Source of the DNA: Flavobacterium collinsii
Lineage (GTDB): Bacteria; Bacteroidota; Bacteroidia; Flavobacteriales; Flavobacteriaceae
DNA: 39,388 bases
Reading direction: 5' to 3'
NCBI RefSeq assembly: GCF_902804485.1
Contig: NZ_CADCST010000074.1
Coordinates: forward strand, 1 to 39,388
Under the pieces are notes generated by a model. That model did not search any database. It had not been told where the DNA came from and saw nothing but the letters and a program-made list of their open reading frames with translations. Numbering within the stretch: position 1 is the first letter of the stretch; the number at the start of each line of letters is the position of its first letter. Made by a program: the position numbers and the translations under genes. This document shows, in pieces, positions 16,542 to 24,459 of this stretch.

Positions 16542-17825
16542 ATGCCAATAACCGCCAACGATACTAAAAGAAAATCATGGTTAGAAGTACCAGAAAATAG
16601 CGACTTCCCTATTCAAAATATTCCATTCGGTGTATTTCTTACCAAAGAAAATGTCGTTACTGTAGGAACAAGAATTGGCGATTACGCTATAGATTTAGGA
16701 GCTTTACAACAATTAAACTATTTTGCAGGAATAGATTTAACAGATGATATGTTCATGCAGGACACTCTAAATGATTTTATTTCTGATGGGAAAAAAACAT
16801 GGCGACTCGTTCGAAATCGTATCGCTGATATTTTCGACGAAACCAATCCACAACTTAGAGATTCAGCAAAAGACCGCGATATCGTTATTTTCAAAATTGA
16901 TGATGTCGAAATGCAATTGCCTGTGTTAATTGGTGATTATACGGATTTCTATTCCAGTAAAGAACATGCAACGAACGTTGGTAAAATGTTCCGTGATCCA
17001 GAAAACGCTTTATTACCTAACTGGTTGCACATTCCGGTAGGATATCATGGAAGAAGCTCAACAATTGTTCCGTCCGGAATTCCGGTACACCGCCCTATGG
17101 GACAAACTTTACCTGCCGGACATGATACTCCCGTATTTGGTGCTTCTCGTTTAGTAGATTTTGAATTAGAAACTGCTTTCATCACTACAGACGTAAACAT
17201 AATGGGAGAAAACATCTCTACTTTTGAAGCCGAAGACTATATTTTCGGAATGGTTTTACTAAACGACTGGAGTGCACGTGATATGCAAAAATGGGAATAT
17301 GTTCCACTTGGCCCCTTTTTAGCAAAAAACTTTGCTACTTCAATTTCACCGTGGATTGTAACAATGGATGCTTTAGAACCTTTTAGAACCAAAGGACCTA
17401 AGCAAGATCCTACCCCGCTTCCTTATTTACAAACCAAAGGAAAAAAAGCTTTTGACATTCACTTAGAAGTTTCTTTGAAGCCTGAAAACCATGAAGAAAC
17501 TGTAATTTCAAAATCTAACTTCAAATATATGTATTGGTCTATGGCCCAGCAGCTAACACACCATACCTCAAACGGATGTCGCGTGAATTCTGGCGATATG
17601 ATGGGTTCCGGAACTATTTCTGGCCCAACTCCCGACAGTTTTGGTTCAATGTTAGAACTTACTTGGGGAGGAAAAAACCCAATAACACTAAATGACGGTG
17701 GTGAGCGCAAATTTATTGAAGATGGAGATACAGTAATTATCAGAGGTTTCTGCGAAAGCAACGAAGTGCGTATTGGTTTTGGAGAAGTTTCAAGCCAATT
17801 ACTACCTCCGTACGTGAGACAATGA
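16542..17825 (+). CDS. fahA: Fumarylacetoacetase
   Basis: 427-residue hydrolase splitting fumarylacetoacetate into fumarate and acetoacetate, the last step of tyrosine/homogentisate degradation. Residues matching the mouse active site by a constant offset of 9 are D135 (YTDFYSS), H142 (KEHATNVG), E208 and E210 (DFELET) and D242 (NDWSARD): Ca/Mg ligands and the catalytic His. VGYHGRSSTI (166-175) and LGPFLAKNFATSISPW are also family hallmarks. ATG start; strong promoter at 16477-16507 and terminator at 17858-17892. No other tyrosine-degradation gene lies beside it. Confidence 0.95.
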   Translation: MPITANDTKRKSWLEVPENSDFPIQNIPFGVFLTKENVVTVGTRIGDYAIDLGALQQLNYFAGIDLTDDMFMQDTLNDFISDGKKTWRLVRNRIADIFDETNPQLRDSAKDRDIVIFKIDDVEMQLPVLIGDYTDFYSSKEHATNVGKMFRDPENALLPNWLHIPVGYHGRSSTIVPSGIPVHRPMGQTLPAGHDTPVFGASRLVDFELETAFITTDVNIMGENISTFEAEDYIFGMVLLNDWSARDMQKWEYVPLGPFLAKNFATSISPWIVTMDALEPFRTKGPKQDPTPLPYLQTKGKKAFDIHLEVSLKPENHEETVISKSNFKYMYWSMAQQLTHHTSNGCRVNSGDMMGSGTISGPTPDSFGSMLELTWGGKNPITLNDGGERKFIEDGDTVIIRGFCESNEVRIGFGEVSSQLLPPYVRQ

Positions 17826-17857
17826 AGAGATACTGCCATATCGGAAGATATATAAGC

Positions 17858-17892
17858 AAAAAACCTTGTTAGACAGCTAACAAGGTTTTTTT
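17858..17892 (+). terminator. fahA terminator
   Basis: CCTTGTTAG / CTAACAAGG stem (17864-17872, 17877-17885), extended by A5/T5 pairing, with a 4-nt loop and a T7 run, starting 33 bases past the stop codon. Confidence 0.88.
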
Positions 17893-18015
17893 ATGTTTAT
17901 TTTTCTTCCTGCCACAGATTAAAAGGATTAAAAATGATTTCTTACAATCTGTAAAAATCCGTTCAATCTCTAGCAAGAAAAACTGCACGAATGCGGGCTT
18001 TTAAAATTCAAAGAA

Positions 18016-19056
18016 TTAAGCCGGAATCTGCTGACTCAAACAGTGTAATGTTCCAAATCCCCAGATAAAATCGATACAACTTATTCCGATCACTTCTCTA
18101 TCAGGAAAACATTCCGAAAGTATATTTAAAGCGACGCGATCATTACTGTCGTTAAAAGTAGGAACCAAAACGCAATTATTCAAAATCAGGAAATTAGCAT
18201 AACTAGCCGGTAATCTTAAAGTTTCGAAGTCTACACGCTTTGGCATTGGCAATGCAACTATAGTTGGAGATTTTCCGTCCTCTAGTTTTGCGTTTTGCAA
18301 ACGTTTTAAATTGTCTTGCAAAGGTTTATAATTCGAATCGTTTTTGTCTGTTTCTACAATTGTTACAATTGTATCTTCGTTTACAAATCGGCACAAATCG
18401 TCAATATGTCCATGTGTGTCATCTCCTTCTATTCCGTCCCCCAACCATATTACGTTGGTAACTCCGAGATATTCTTTAAAAACAGCCTCATAATCTTCTT
18501 TGGTGAAATTTTCATTTCGAACCTGAATAGTAGGATGCATCAAACATTCTTCTGAAGTCAGTAATGTTCCTTTTCCGTTTACATCAATTGCACCACCTTC
18601 TACAATCACAGGTTTTCCTTTATACGTTACCTGTGTAAGTGGCACATCAATAAAATCAGCTATCTTAGAAGGAACAAATTTATCCAGTTGGTAATTTTTA
18701 TACTTAGCCCATCCGTTAAAATTAAAATTCAATGCTTCTCTTTTCGATCCATTTTGTACAATAATTGGTCCGGAATCACGCATCCAGCTTCTATTAGTTT
18801 TATGAATAATGAAAGAAACATTCGTTAAATTTACACGTGCTCTCTCCAGCATTTCGCCTACTTTTTCTTTTAGTTTTTCATCGGCTACAACCAAAAAAAC
18901 GGTTTCAAAAGTGGCTACTTTTTTAATAAATTCTACAAAAGCCCATTGAACAGCTTCGTATTTTCCCGGCCAGTCGTTTCCGTTATGCGGAAAACACAAT
19001 ACAATTCCTTGTTGCTTCTCCCATTCCGCAGGAAATCTTCTATTATTTGTTGACAT
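18016..19056 (-). CDS. aguA: Agmatine deiminase
   Basis: 346-residue member of the peptidyl-arginine-deiminase-type guanidino hydrolases: agmatine to N-carbamoylputrescine plus ammonia. Seen are RFPAEWEKQQGIVLCFP at the N-terminus, WMRDSGPI (about 107-114), GDDTHGHIDDLCRF (catalytic His/Asp region) and GTLHCLSQQIP with the catalytic Cys339. Length is slightly shorter than E. coli-type members but complete. ATG start. Its pathway partner aguB is on the same strand 3.6 kb away, beyond two plus-strand genes. The product of the arginine genes at 34-39 kb would feed this route if an arginine decarboxylase exists elsewhere. Confidence 0.92.
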   Translation of the reverse strand: MSTNNRRFPAEWEKQQGIVLCFPHNGNDWPGKYEAVQWAFVEFIKKVATFETVFLVVADEKLKEKVGEMLERARVNLTNVSFIIHKTNRSWMRDSGPIIVQNGSKREALNFNFNGWAKYKNYQLDKFVPSKIADFIDVPLTQVTYKGKPVIVEGGAIDVNGKGTLLTSEECLMHPTIQVRNENFTKEDYEAVFKEYLGVTNVIWLGDGIEGDDTHGHIDDLCRFVNEDTIVTIVETDKNDSNYKPLQDNLKRLQNAKLEDGKSPTIVALPMPKRVDFETLRLPASYANFLILNNCVLVPTFNDSNDRVALNILSECFPDREVIGISCIDFIWGFGTLHCLSQQIPA

Positions 19057-19082
19057 AAAAAGGTTCTAAATTTGAAAGTGTA

Positions 19083-19090
19083 CAAAGATA
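19083..19090 (-). promoter_or_regulatory. aguA -7 promoter element
   Basis: TATCTTTG on the minus strand, matching TAnnTTTG, 26 bases upstream of the aguA ATG. The -33 region is occupied by an octamer-phased array; CAAT at 19113-19116 is the nearest -33-like word. Confidence 0.5.
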
Positions 19091-19150
19091 ATGAGATAAT
19101 GTGAAAATTAGACAATGTGACAATTGGATTATTGGATAATTAGACAATCC
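19087..19150. repeat. Degenerate 8-bp phased array upstream of aguA
   Basis: Eight consecutive octamers all begin with G and follow the rough pattern GAtAATt(g/a): GATAATGA, GATAATGT, GAAAATTA, GACAATGT, GACAATTG, GATTATTG, GATAATTA, GACAATCC. The first overlaps the aguA -7 element, so the array lies over the promoter upstream region. Confidence 0.75.
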
Positions 19151-19257
19151 GGCCATGTAATAATCTGATAATTATCTGATTGATTTAATAATCTAATTAA
19201 TAGATTAAGTTAAAGATTAAATAATAAAGCCTTAATATAAGACGAGGATCTGCTAAT

Positions 19258-19265
19258 TACATTTG
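19258..19265 (+). promoter_or_regulatory. -7 element of the beta-propeller lipoprotein gene
   Basis: TACATTTG matches TAnnTTTG, 21 bases upstream of the ATG at 19287. No TTTG is visible at the expected -33 position. Confidence 0.45.
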
Positions 19266-19286
19266 GCAAAACTAAAAAACACAACA

Positions 19287-20807
19287 ATGAAAAATTTAAG
19301 CCTTTCATTATTAACTGCTTTATTTGTTATGGCAAGCTGTAATAATGATGAAACTTCAAACAACCAGGAACCTGAAGTCGTGGTAAACGAAAATCCTGGG
19401 TCTTTCAAAGAAATTGGTTCTATAACCATTGGTGGAGAAGCAGCCGCAGAAATTTCGGCCTACGATGAAAAAACAAAAAGACTTTTTACAGTAAACAATA
19501 GCGGAACGAATCAAATTGATGTCATTGATATTTCCGATCCTACAAAACCCGTTAAAATTGGTAAAATCGATCTAACTCCGTACGAAGGTGCTTCTAATAG
19601 TGTTGCGGTTTACGACGGAAAACTGGCTGTTGCTTTAGAATCGACAGTAAACAAACAGGGAAATGGAAAAGTTGTTATTTTCAACACCAACGATTATAGC
19701 TTAATCAAACAAATTACCGTTGGCGCATTACCGGATATGATTACTTTTTCGCCGGACGGAAAATATATTATGACCGCCAATGAAGGAGAACCTAATACGG
19801 ATTATTCCCAAGATCCAAACGGAACAATTTCTATTATCGAAACAGCGACTTATACTGTTACAACTTTAGATTTTAGTTCGTTTAGTAGTCAGGCCGAAAC
19901 TTTGAAGAAAGATGGTTTCAGAATTTCAAAATTTGCTAAGAGTTTTGCTCAGGATATCGAACCTGAGTACATCACTATAGCTGATGATTCTAAAACAGCC
20001 TGGATTACTTTACAGGAAAATAATGGTGTTGCCAAAGTAGATTTAACTTCAAAAACCATTACAGCTCTTTATCCGTTAGGTTTTAAAAACTTCAATACCG
20101 CTGAAAACGCAATTGATGTAAGTGATAAAGATGATAAGATTGCTTTTAATCCATGGAAGGTAAAAGGAATGTTTATGCCGGATGCGATTAGTCACTTTTC
20201 TGCCAATAATGTCCCTTATTTTGTGACCGCCAACGAAGGTGATGCCCGAGAATATGCCGCTTATTCGGATATTAAAAGAATGAAAGACATGAAGCTTGAC
20301 GCAACTACTTTTCCTGATGCTGCCGCCTTAAAACTGGAAACCAATCTAGGAAGACTAAACCTTATCACAGATATGGGAGACTCTGATGGTGACGGTGACC
20401 TGGACGAAATAGTAGCTTTCGGAGGTCGTTCTTTCTCAATCTGGAACGGAAATACGGGAAAAATTGTTTACGACAGTAAAAATGATGTTGATAAAAAAAC
20501 AAACGAACTTGGAACTTATGATGACAAACGTAGTGACGACAAGGGTTCTGAGCCTGAAGCTGTGGTTGTTGCTAAAATGGGATCTCAAAATATTTTGTTT
20601 GTTGGTTTAGAAAGATCAGATGCTTTTATGACTTATGATGTAACAAACCCAAATTCTCCACAATATTTACAAACAGTGAAAACGGGCGATGCTCCAGAAG
20701 GTGTACTTTTCATTCCGGCTTCTAAAAGTCCGACGAAAAGAAGTTTGTTAGTTGTTAGTAGTGAGGGAGATGGAACGGTAAAAATATACCAGCCAGATTT
20801 AAAATAA
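19287..20807 (+). CDS. Choice-of-anchor I-type beta-propeller lipoprotein
   Basis: 506 residues. A lipoprotein signal peptide ends in the lipobox VMASC (Cys18), followed by NNDE, resembling the acidic surface-export signal of Bacteroidota lipoproteins. The mature part is a repeated beta-propeller: SVAVYDGKLAVAL, DMITFSPDGKYIMTANEGEPN, WITLQENNGVAKVDL, FVTANEGDAREY and a final GDAPEGVLFIP. These match the choice-of-anchor I family, also annotated as alkaline-phosphatase-like. An acidic DSDGDGDLDE loop may bind Ca2+. No C-terminal T9SS domain is seen, so anchoring is by lipid. An in-frame TTG at 19263 would add eight residues ahead of the signal peptide; ATG at 19287 is preferred. Catalytic activity is unproven. 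Confidence 0.82.
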   Translation: MKNLSLSLLTALFVMASCNNDETSNNQEPEVVVNENPGSFKEIGSITIGGEAAAEISAYDEKTKRLFTVNNSGTNQIDVIDISDPTKPVKIGKIDLTPYEGASNSVAVYDGKLAVALESTVNKQGNGKVVIFNTNDYSLIKQITVGALPDMITFSPDGKYIMTANEGEPNTDYSQDPNGTISIIETATYTVTTLDFSSFSSQAETLKKDGFRISKFAKSFAQDIEPEYITIADDSKTAWITLQENNGVAKVDLTSKTITALYPLGFKNFNTAENAIDVSDKDDKIAFNPWKVKGMFMPDAISHFSANNVPYFVTANEGDAREYAAYSDIKRMKDMKLDATTFPDAAALKLETNLGRLNLITDMGDSDGDGDLDEIVAFGGRSFSIWNGNTGKIVYDSKNDVDKKTNELGTYDDKRSDDKGSEPEAVVVAKMGSQNILFVGLERSDAFMTYDVTNPNSPQYLQTVKTGDAPEGVLFIPASKSPTKRSLLVVSSEGDGTVKIYQPDLK

Positions 20808-20826
20808 CTTTCACATTTACAGATTC

Positions 20827-20862
20827 AAAAAAGGGCAAAATTTAAATTTTGCCCTTTTTTTT
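20827..20862. terminator. Terminator after the beta-propeller gene
   Basis: Near-perfect palindrome with AAGGGCAAAATTT on the left arm and AAATTTTGCCCTT on the right, flanked by A and T runs, about 20 bases past the stop codon. It can work on both strands, but the downstream gene is also on the plus strand. Confidence 0.85.
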
Positions 20863-20961
20863 GTCGAAATATTTTGATTCTATTAACGTATTTACATAAT
20901 TAAAACCCAAAAGATGGGAATTATGTAAGAGCAAATAGAACACTATCTAAATTTCGTAGTA

Positions 20962-20969
20962 TAATTTTG
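20962..20969 (+). promoter_or_regulatory. OmpA-family gene -7 element
   Basis: TAATTTTG matches TAnnTTTG, 56 bases upstream of the ATG at 21025, implying a ~50-nt leader. No good -33 TTTG is present. Confidence 0.5.
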
Positions 20970-21024
20970 TCCTGAGTTTAAAAATTAAAACTCAATAATC
21001 ATATTAAACTAAAATTTGGATATC

Positions 21025-22296
21025 ATGAAAAAGAAATTAGCTTCAGTATCACTTTTACTACTATCAATCGCCGCCGGCGCACAAAACATGGCAACGACAT
21101 CGACACAGCCTTCAATTGACAAACCCGCTTATAATAAATGGTCTATAGAATTGAATGGTGGTCTAAACAAACCTATGAGAGCAATGACACCTGGTTATTC
21201 AACAGAATCAGTTAGTCCGTTTCACGCAGATTTAGGGGTAAGATACATGTTTAATCCTAAGTTTGGTTTGAAACTGGATGTTGGATACGATCAATTTAAG
21301 GAACGTAATGACACTCCCGAATTTGACAGTAAATACTACAGAGCAAGTTTACAAGGGGTTATTAATCTTGGAAGAGCTTTAAACTTTGAAACATGGACTA
21401 ATACTTTCGGTTTATTAGCACATGGAGGTTTTGGTGTTTCGCAATTAAGCAGCGATAAAGGTTTTGACGGTAAAGATTACATGGCTCATGGAATTATGGG
21501 TTTAACAGGTCAAGTTAAATTAAGCAACAGAATTGCTTTAACGGGAGATCTTACAGGTATTGTTAACGGAAGACAAAATCACAATTTTGATGGAAAAGGA
21601 GTCCCAGCTACCGGTTCATTAGATGGTGTAATGTTAAACGCTTCTGTTGGTTTGACTTTTTACTTAGGTAAAAACCAAAAACATGCTGACTGGTATTCTG
21701 AAGACAATGAAAGACTAAACAAGTTAGAAGACCGAGTTACTACTATTGAGACTAATCTTATTGATACTGATAAAGATGGTGTTGCTGATTTGTATGACTT
21801 AGAGCCTAACACAATCTCTGGAGTTGCCGTAAATACAAAAGGTCAATCTATAGATACTAATCAAAATGGTGTTCCGGATGAATTAGAAAGCTATTTAGAT
21901 AAAACGTATGCTAAAAAAGGCAGCGAAGCAACAGCTCCAACAAACAAAACGGTTGAAGAATTAATTAACGGAGGGTATGTAAATGTATACTTTGATTTCA
22001 ATTCTTCTAAACCAACCAATACTTCTCTATCTGGTGTTGATTTCTTAGTGAAATACCTTAAAAACAATCCTGGTAAATCAGCAGATATTATTGGATACGC
22101 AGATGAAATTGGAAACTCAAGTTACAATACTGAATTATCAAGAAAAAGAGCTGAAGCTGTGAAAAAAATCGCAACCAATGCAGGAATTGATGCTTCAAGA
22201 TTAAATGTAATTGCTAACGGTGAAGATGCTTCTGTGAACAAAAAATCTAAAGAAGCCCGTCAAATCGTAAGAAGAGTTACTTTCCAAGTGAAATAA
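21025..22296 (+). CDS. OmpA-family outer membrane protein
   Basis: 423 residues. An Sec signal peptide (MKKKLASVSLLLLSIAAGAQ) is followed by an N-terminal ~190-residue beta-barrel rich in alternating aromatic strands and ending ...VGLTFYLG. A short acidic linker with thrombospondin-3-like DTDKDGVADLYDLEPN follows. The C-terminal OmpA domain (from ~310) has VYFDFNSSKP, ADIIGYADEIGNSSYNTELS and SRKRAEAVKKIA, the segments that bind diaminopimelate in peptidoglycan. It probably ties the outer membrane to the wall. An in-frame TTG three codons upstream is rejected in favour of ATG at 21025. Terminator at 22315-22351. Confidence 0.92.
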   Translation: MKKKLASVSLLLLSIAAGAQNMATTSTQPSIDKPAYNKWSIELNGGLNKPMRAMTPGYSTESVSPFHADLGVRYMFNPKFGLKLDVGYDQFKERNDTPEFDSKYYRASLQGVINLGRALNFETWTNTFGLLAHGGFGVSQLSSDKGFDGKDYMAHGIMGLTGQVKLSNRIALTGDLTGIVNGRQNHNFDGKGVPATGSLDGVMLNASVGLTFYLGKNQKHADWYSEDNERLNKLEDRVTTIETNLIDTDKDGVADLYDLEPNTISGVAVNTKGQSIDTNQNGVPDELESYLDKTYAKKGSEATAPTNKTVEELINGGYVNVYFDFNSSKPTNTSLSGVDFLVKYLKNNPGKSADIIGYADEIGNSSYNTELSRKRAEAVKKIATNAGIDASRLNVIANGEDASVNKKSKEARQIVRRVTFQVK

Positions 22297-22314
22297 ACAA
22301 TTCTAAGCTAGTAT

Positions 22315-22351
22315 AAAAAGAGACTGTTTAATTTTTTAAACAGTCTTTTTT
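22315..22351 (+). terminator. OmpA gene terminator
   Basis: Eleven-bp stem AGACTGTTTAA / TTAAACAGTCT (22321-22331, 22336-22346) with a 4-nt loop and T6 run, starting 19 bases past the stop codon. Confidence 0.88.
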
Positions 22352-22388
22352 GCATATAAATACTTATGGTCAAAAGGCCATTTTAATA

Positions 22389-22540
22389 TTCTACGTCTTG
22401 TTTCAACGCGGATAAAACGGATTCGCTATCGCGAAGACGCTGATCAAAACAGATTTTGAAATTTTAAACTCTTTAAACGAGGAAAAAAATCTGTGTTTAT
22501 CCGTGTTTTTACGACGTAAATCCGTTTCATCCGCGTAGAA
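22389..22540. repeat. Nested inverted-repeat element of the CGCGGATnAAACGGATT type
   Basis: CGCGGATAAAACGGATT (22407-22423) is mirrored by AATCCGTTTCATCCGCG (22519-22535). The flanking TTCTACG and CGTAGAA also pair if an 11-bp insertion in the left arm is allowed. Inside are a TTCGCTATCGCGAA palindrome and paired ACAGATTTT / AAAATCTGT words. Related copies occur at 39000-39051 and, degenerate, near 14093. Confidence 0.75.
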
Positions 22541-22575
22541 TTAAAGCTGAAATTTAAAACAATATTGTCTCTGCT

Positions 22576-22613
22576 AAAAAAACAAAAGAGGCTGTTTAAA
22601 ATTAAACAGCCTC
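22576..22613 (-). terminator. aguB terminator
   Basis: Twelve-bp perfect stem GAGGCTGTTTAA / TTAAACAGCCTC (22588-22599, 22602-22613), followed on the minus strand by a T-rich tract, 34 bases past the aguB stop codon. Confidence 0.85.
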
Positions 22614-22647
22614 TACTTCTTTGTCTTTATATAAATGTATTTTTTAC

Positions 22648-23538
22648 TTATTGATCAATTGCTCTTTTGGTAATATCGCCAAAAGCATCAATTCTTCGGT
22701 CTCTGAAAAATGGCCAGTTCTGACGTACATTTTCCTGCAAATCCAAATCAACTTCAGCAATTAGAATTTCTTCCTGATCGTGAGAAGCCTGTGCTAAAAT
22801 CTCACCTTGAGGTCCTGCAATAAACGAAGCTCCCCAAAACTGAATTCCTTCTGTTCCTTCAATATATTTTTCTAATCCAATGCGGTTTGCAGCGGCAACA
22901 AAAACACCATTAGCAACAGCATGGCCTTTCATTACGTTCATCCATGCACCGTATTGATTTACTCCATACTCTTCTTTTTCTTTTGGATGCCATCCAATAG
23001 CTGTTGGGTAAAATAAAACCTCAGCTCCTTTTAAGGCAGTAATACGTGCTGCTTCCGGATACCATTGATCCCAGCAAATAAGTGTTCCGATTTTTCCTTT
23101 TTTAGTCTCAATAGCCTGAAAACCTGAGTCACCCGGTGTGAAATAGAACTTTTCATAGAAATGCGGATCGTCCGGAATGTGCATTTTACGGTATAAACCA
23201 GCTTCTGTTCCATCCGTATCAATGATGTAAGCACTGTTATGGTAAATTCCTGCCATTCTTTTTTCGAAAAATGGAACAATAATTACCACTCCTAATTCTT
23301 TTGCCAGGGCACTAAAAGCAACAAACGAAGTACTGTAAAGTGGTTCGGCTAAAGCAAAATTATCTACATCTTCGCTTTGACAAAAATAATGACTGCTATA
23401 CAATTCAGGCAACAGGATTACTTCAGCTCCTTTATTGGCAGCATCTTTTACCCAGCTGATACATTTTTTAAGATTATTTTCCGCAACATCATTCAGATTT
23501 AACTGAATTACGGCTATTTTATACTTTCTTTTCGGCAT
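22648..23538 (-). CDS. aguB: N-carbamoylputrescine amidase
   Basis: 296-residue nitrilase-superfamily hydrolase, N-carbamoylputrescine to putrescine, CO2 and ammonia. The Glu-Lys-Cys triad is E45 (LLPELYSS), K118 (YRKMHIPDD) and C155 (GTLICWDQWYPE). IHNSAYI-like and WDQWYPEAARI segments match plant and bacterial N-carbamoylputrescine amidases. The frame extends to an upstream Met (seven more residues), but that would place the start on the -7 promoter box, so ATG at 23536-23538 (MPKRKYK) is chosen. It completes the agmatine-to-putrescine route with aguA but is transcribed separately from its own strong promoter. Confidence 0.93.
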   Translation of the reverse strand: MPKRKYKIAVIQLNLNDVAENNLKKCISWVKDAANKGAEVILLPELYSSHYFCQSEDVDNFALAEPLYSTSFVAFSALAKELGVVIIVPFFEKRMAGIYHNSAYIIDTDGTEAGLYRKMHIPDDPHFYEKFYFTPGDSGFQAIETKKGKIGTLICWDQWYPEAARITALKGAEVLFYPTAIGWHPKEKEEYGVNQYGAWMNVMKGHAVANGVFVAAANRIGLEKYIEGTEGIQFWGASFIAGPQGEILAQASHDQEEILIAEVDLDLQENVRQNWPFFRDRRIDAFGDITKRAIDQ

Positions 23539-23556
23539 GACATAAAATTTAGAGTG

Positions 23557-23587
23557 CAAAAATAGTAATTTTTAGAGGAATGGCAAA
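23557..23587 (-). promoter_or_regulatory. aguB: aguB promoter (TTTG-N19-TATTTTTG)
   Basis: On the minus strand, TTTG at 23584-23587, a 19-bp spacer and TATTTTTG at 23557-23564. The predicted transcription start is about 12 nt ahead of the MPKRKYK ATG, a very short leader. Confidence 0.72.
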
Positions 23588-23707
23588 GAGGTGTTATGTA
23601 CCACCTCATGTAAAAAAGAAAACCATTTTACAAATATCCGATTCAGTTAAAATCAAATACCCACAAAATGGCTTCCTACAAATGTGTTTTATAAACTCAA
23701 TACTTAA

Positions 23708-24121
23708 TTACTCAATAACCACTTTTGTAGTTATGAATTCCGTTTCTGATTTTTTGAATTTAATTTCGAAAGTTCCTTTGCTTGCCGATTTATACTTAAA
23801 AACTGTCTTTTTAGGATCCGGAACCTGCATCGTACAAGGTCCTGTTGGGTATTTTGCTTCCACTTGCAATCCTTTTACTCCGCCAATGGTCACTTCGCTA
23901 ATTTTACTGAATTCCCCACAAGCGTTATCTACAACAAAAGTTACATCATAGCTTAACTCCTCATTAACCTTTCCAGTTGCAGGACCTTTCACTTCCGTAA
24001 CCAAAGCAACCTTAGTAATTGATTCAGGAATACTTGGTGCATCATTATCGTTACTGCAAGAAATAAACACTGTTGATAAAAATAATACTACAAAAACTGA
24101 TTTAAATTTAAAACTTTTCAT
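23708..24121 (-). CDS. Small secreted lipoprotein of unknown function
   Basis: 137 residues. Lipoprotein signal peptide with hydrophobic FVVLFLSTVF and lipobox FISC (Cys22), followed by SNDND, an acidic/Asn-rich start typical of Bacteroidota surface lipoproteins. The mature part alternates short beta-strand-like segments (YDVTFVVDNACGEF, GTFEIKFKK, EFITTKVVIE) and has two further Cys that could pair, suggesting one Ig-like beta-sandwich. I do not recognise the family. ATG start. It is followed in the same direction by aguB after ~170 bases holding the aguB promoter, so it is probably not in one unit with it. Confidence 0.7.
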   Translation of the reverse strand: MKSFKFKSVFVVLFLSTVFISCSNDNDAPSIPESITKVALVTEVKGPATGKVNEELSYDVTFVVDNACGEFSKISEVTIGGVKGLQVEAKYPTGPCTMQVPDPKKTVFKYKSASKGTFEIKFKKSETEFITTKVVIE

Positions 24122-24299
24122 ATAAAATAATAATTAATTGTTAATTACTATGAAGATGTCATTAGGTTGCGATGGTTGCTTTTTAAATTTGTTAATTCTT
24201 CAAATAAAATCAATAACAACCTAAAAATCAAAATATTAACCTCTAAAAATAGTTTTAAAAAACAACGTAATTTCTTATGAAAAGAAAAATTTATCGTTT

Positions 24300-24369
24300 A
24301 GCCCCGATAGAAACGACATCCTTTTTCCTGCTTCTTTAGCGTGAAAAAGATATAGTGGATAGCGGGGCA
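24300..24369 (+). ncRNA. Structured intergenic element, possibly Flavo-1-like RNA
   Basis: Outer stem GCCCCG (24301-24306) pairs with CGGGGC (24363-24368). An inner stem CTTTTTC (24321-24327) pairs with GAAAAAG (24343-24349), leaving GATAGAAACGACAT and GATAGCG-like internal-loop bases. A second copy with the same start (GCCCCGATAG), end (GGATAGCGGG) and inner-stem layout but a different inner-stem sequence lies at 35736-35862. The resemblance to the Rfam Flavo-1 motif is from memory and unverified; it could equally be a repeat-type DNA element. Confidence 0.45.
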
Positions 24370-24401
24370 AGTGTTCTTTTTAAAACGAATTACAATGCTT
24401 C

Positions 24402-24435
24402 AAAAAAAAACACCAGCCTTTCGACTAGTGTTTTT
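24402..24435 (-). terminator. DUF808 gene terminator
   Basis: Stem AAAAACACCAG / CTAGTGTTTTT (24406-24416, 24425-24435; one G-T pair) with an 8-nt loop and a T run on the minus strand, 25 bases past the stop codon. Confidence 0.82.
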
Positions 24436-24459
24436 GTTTACCTCTTTGTGATGTGTATC

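Larger units (their letters stand above)
22297..22647. other. Convergent gap: two terminators flanking a CGCGGAT inverted-repeat element
   Basis: 351 bases between the converging OmpA and aguB genes, with no ORF. It contains the two terminators listed separately and, between them, a nested inverted-repeat element at 22389-22540. Confidence 0.75.
24122..24459. other. Intergenic region with structured element and terminator
   Basis: 338 bases between two minus-strand genes. It contains a GCCCCGATAG-type structured element (24300-24369) and the DUF808 gene terminator (24402-24435); no ORF is seen. Confidence 0.65.

Noticed and set aside
23580..23951. Plus-strand ORF starting MAKRCYVPPHV
   Set aside because: Its start lies in the aguB -33 box and most of the rest is antisense to a lipoprotein gene with clear signal peptide and lipobox.
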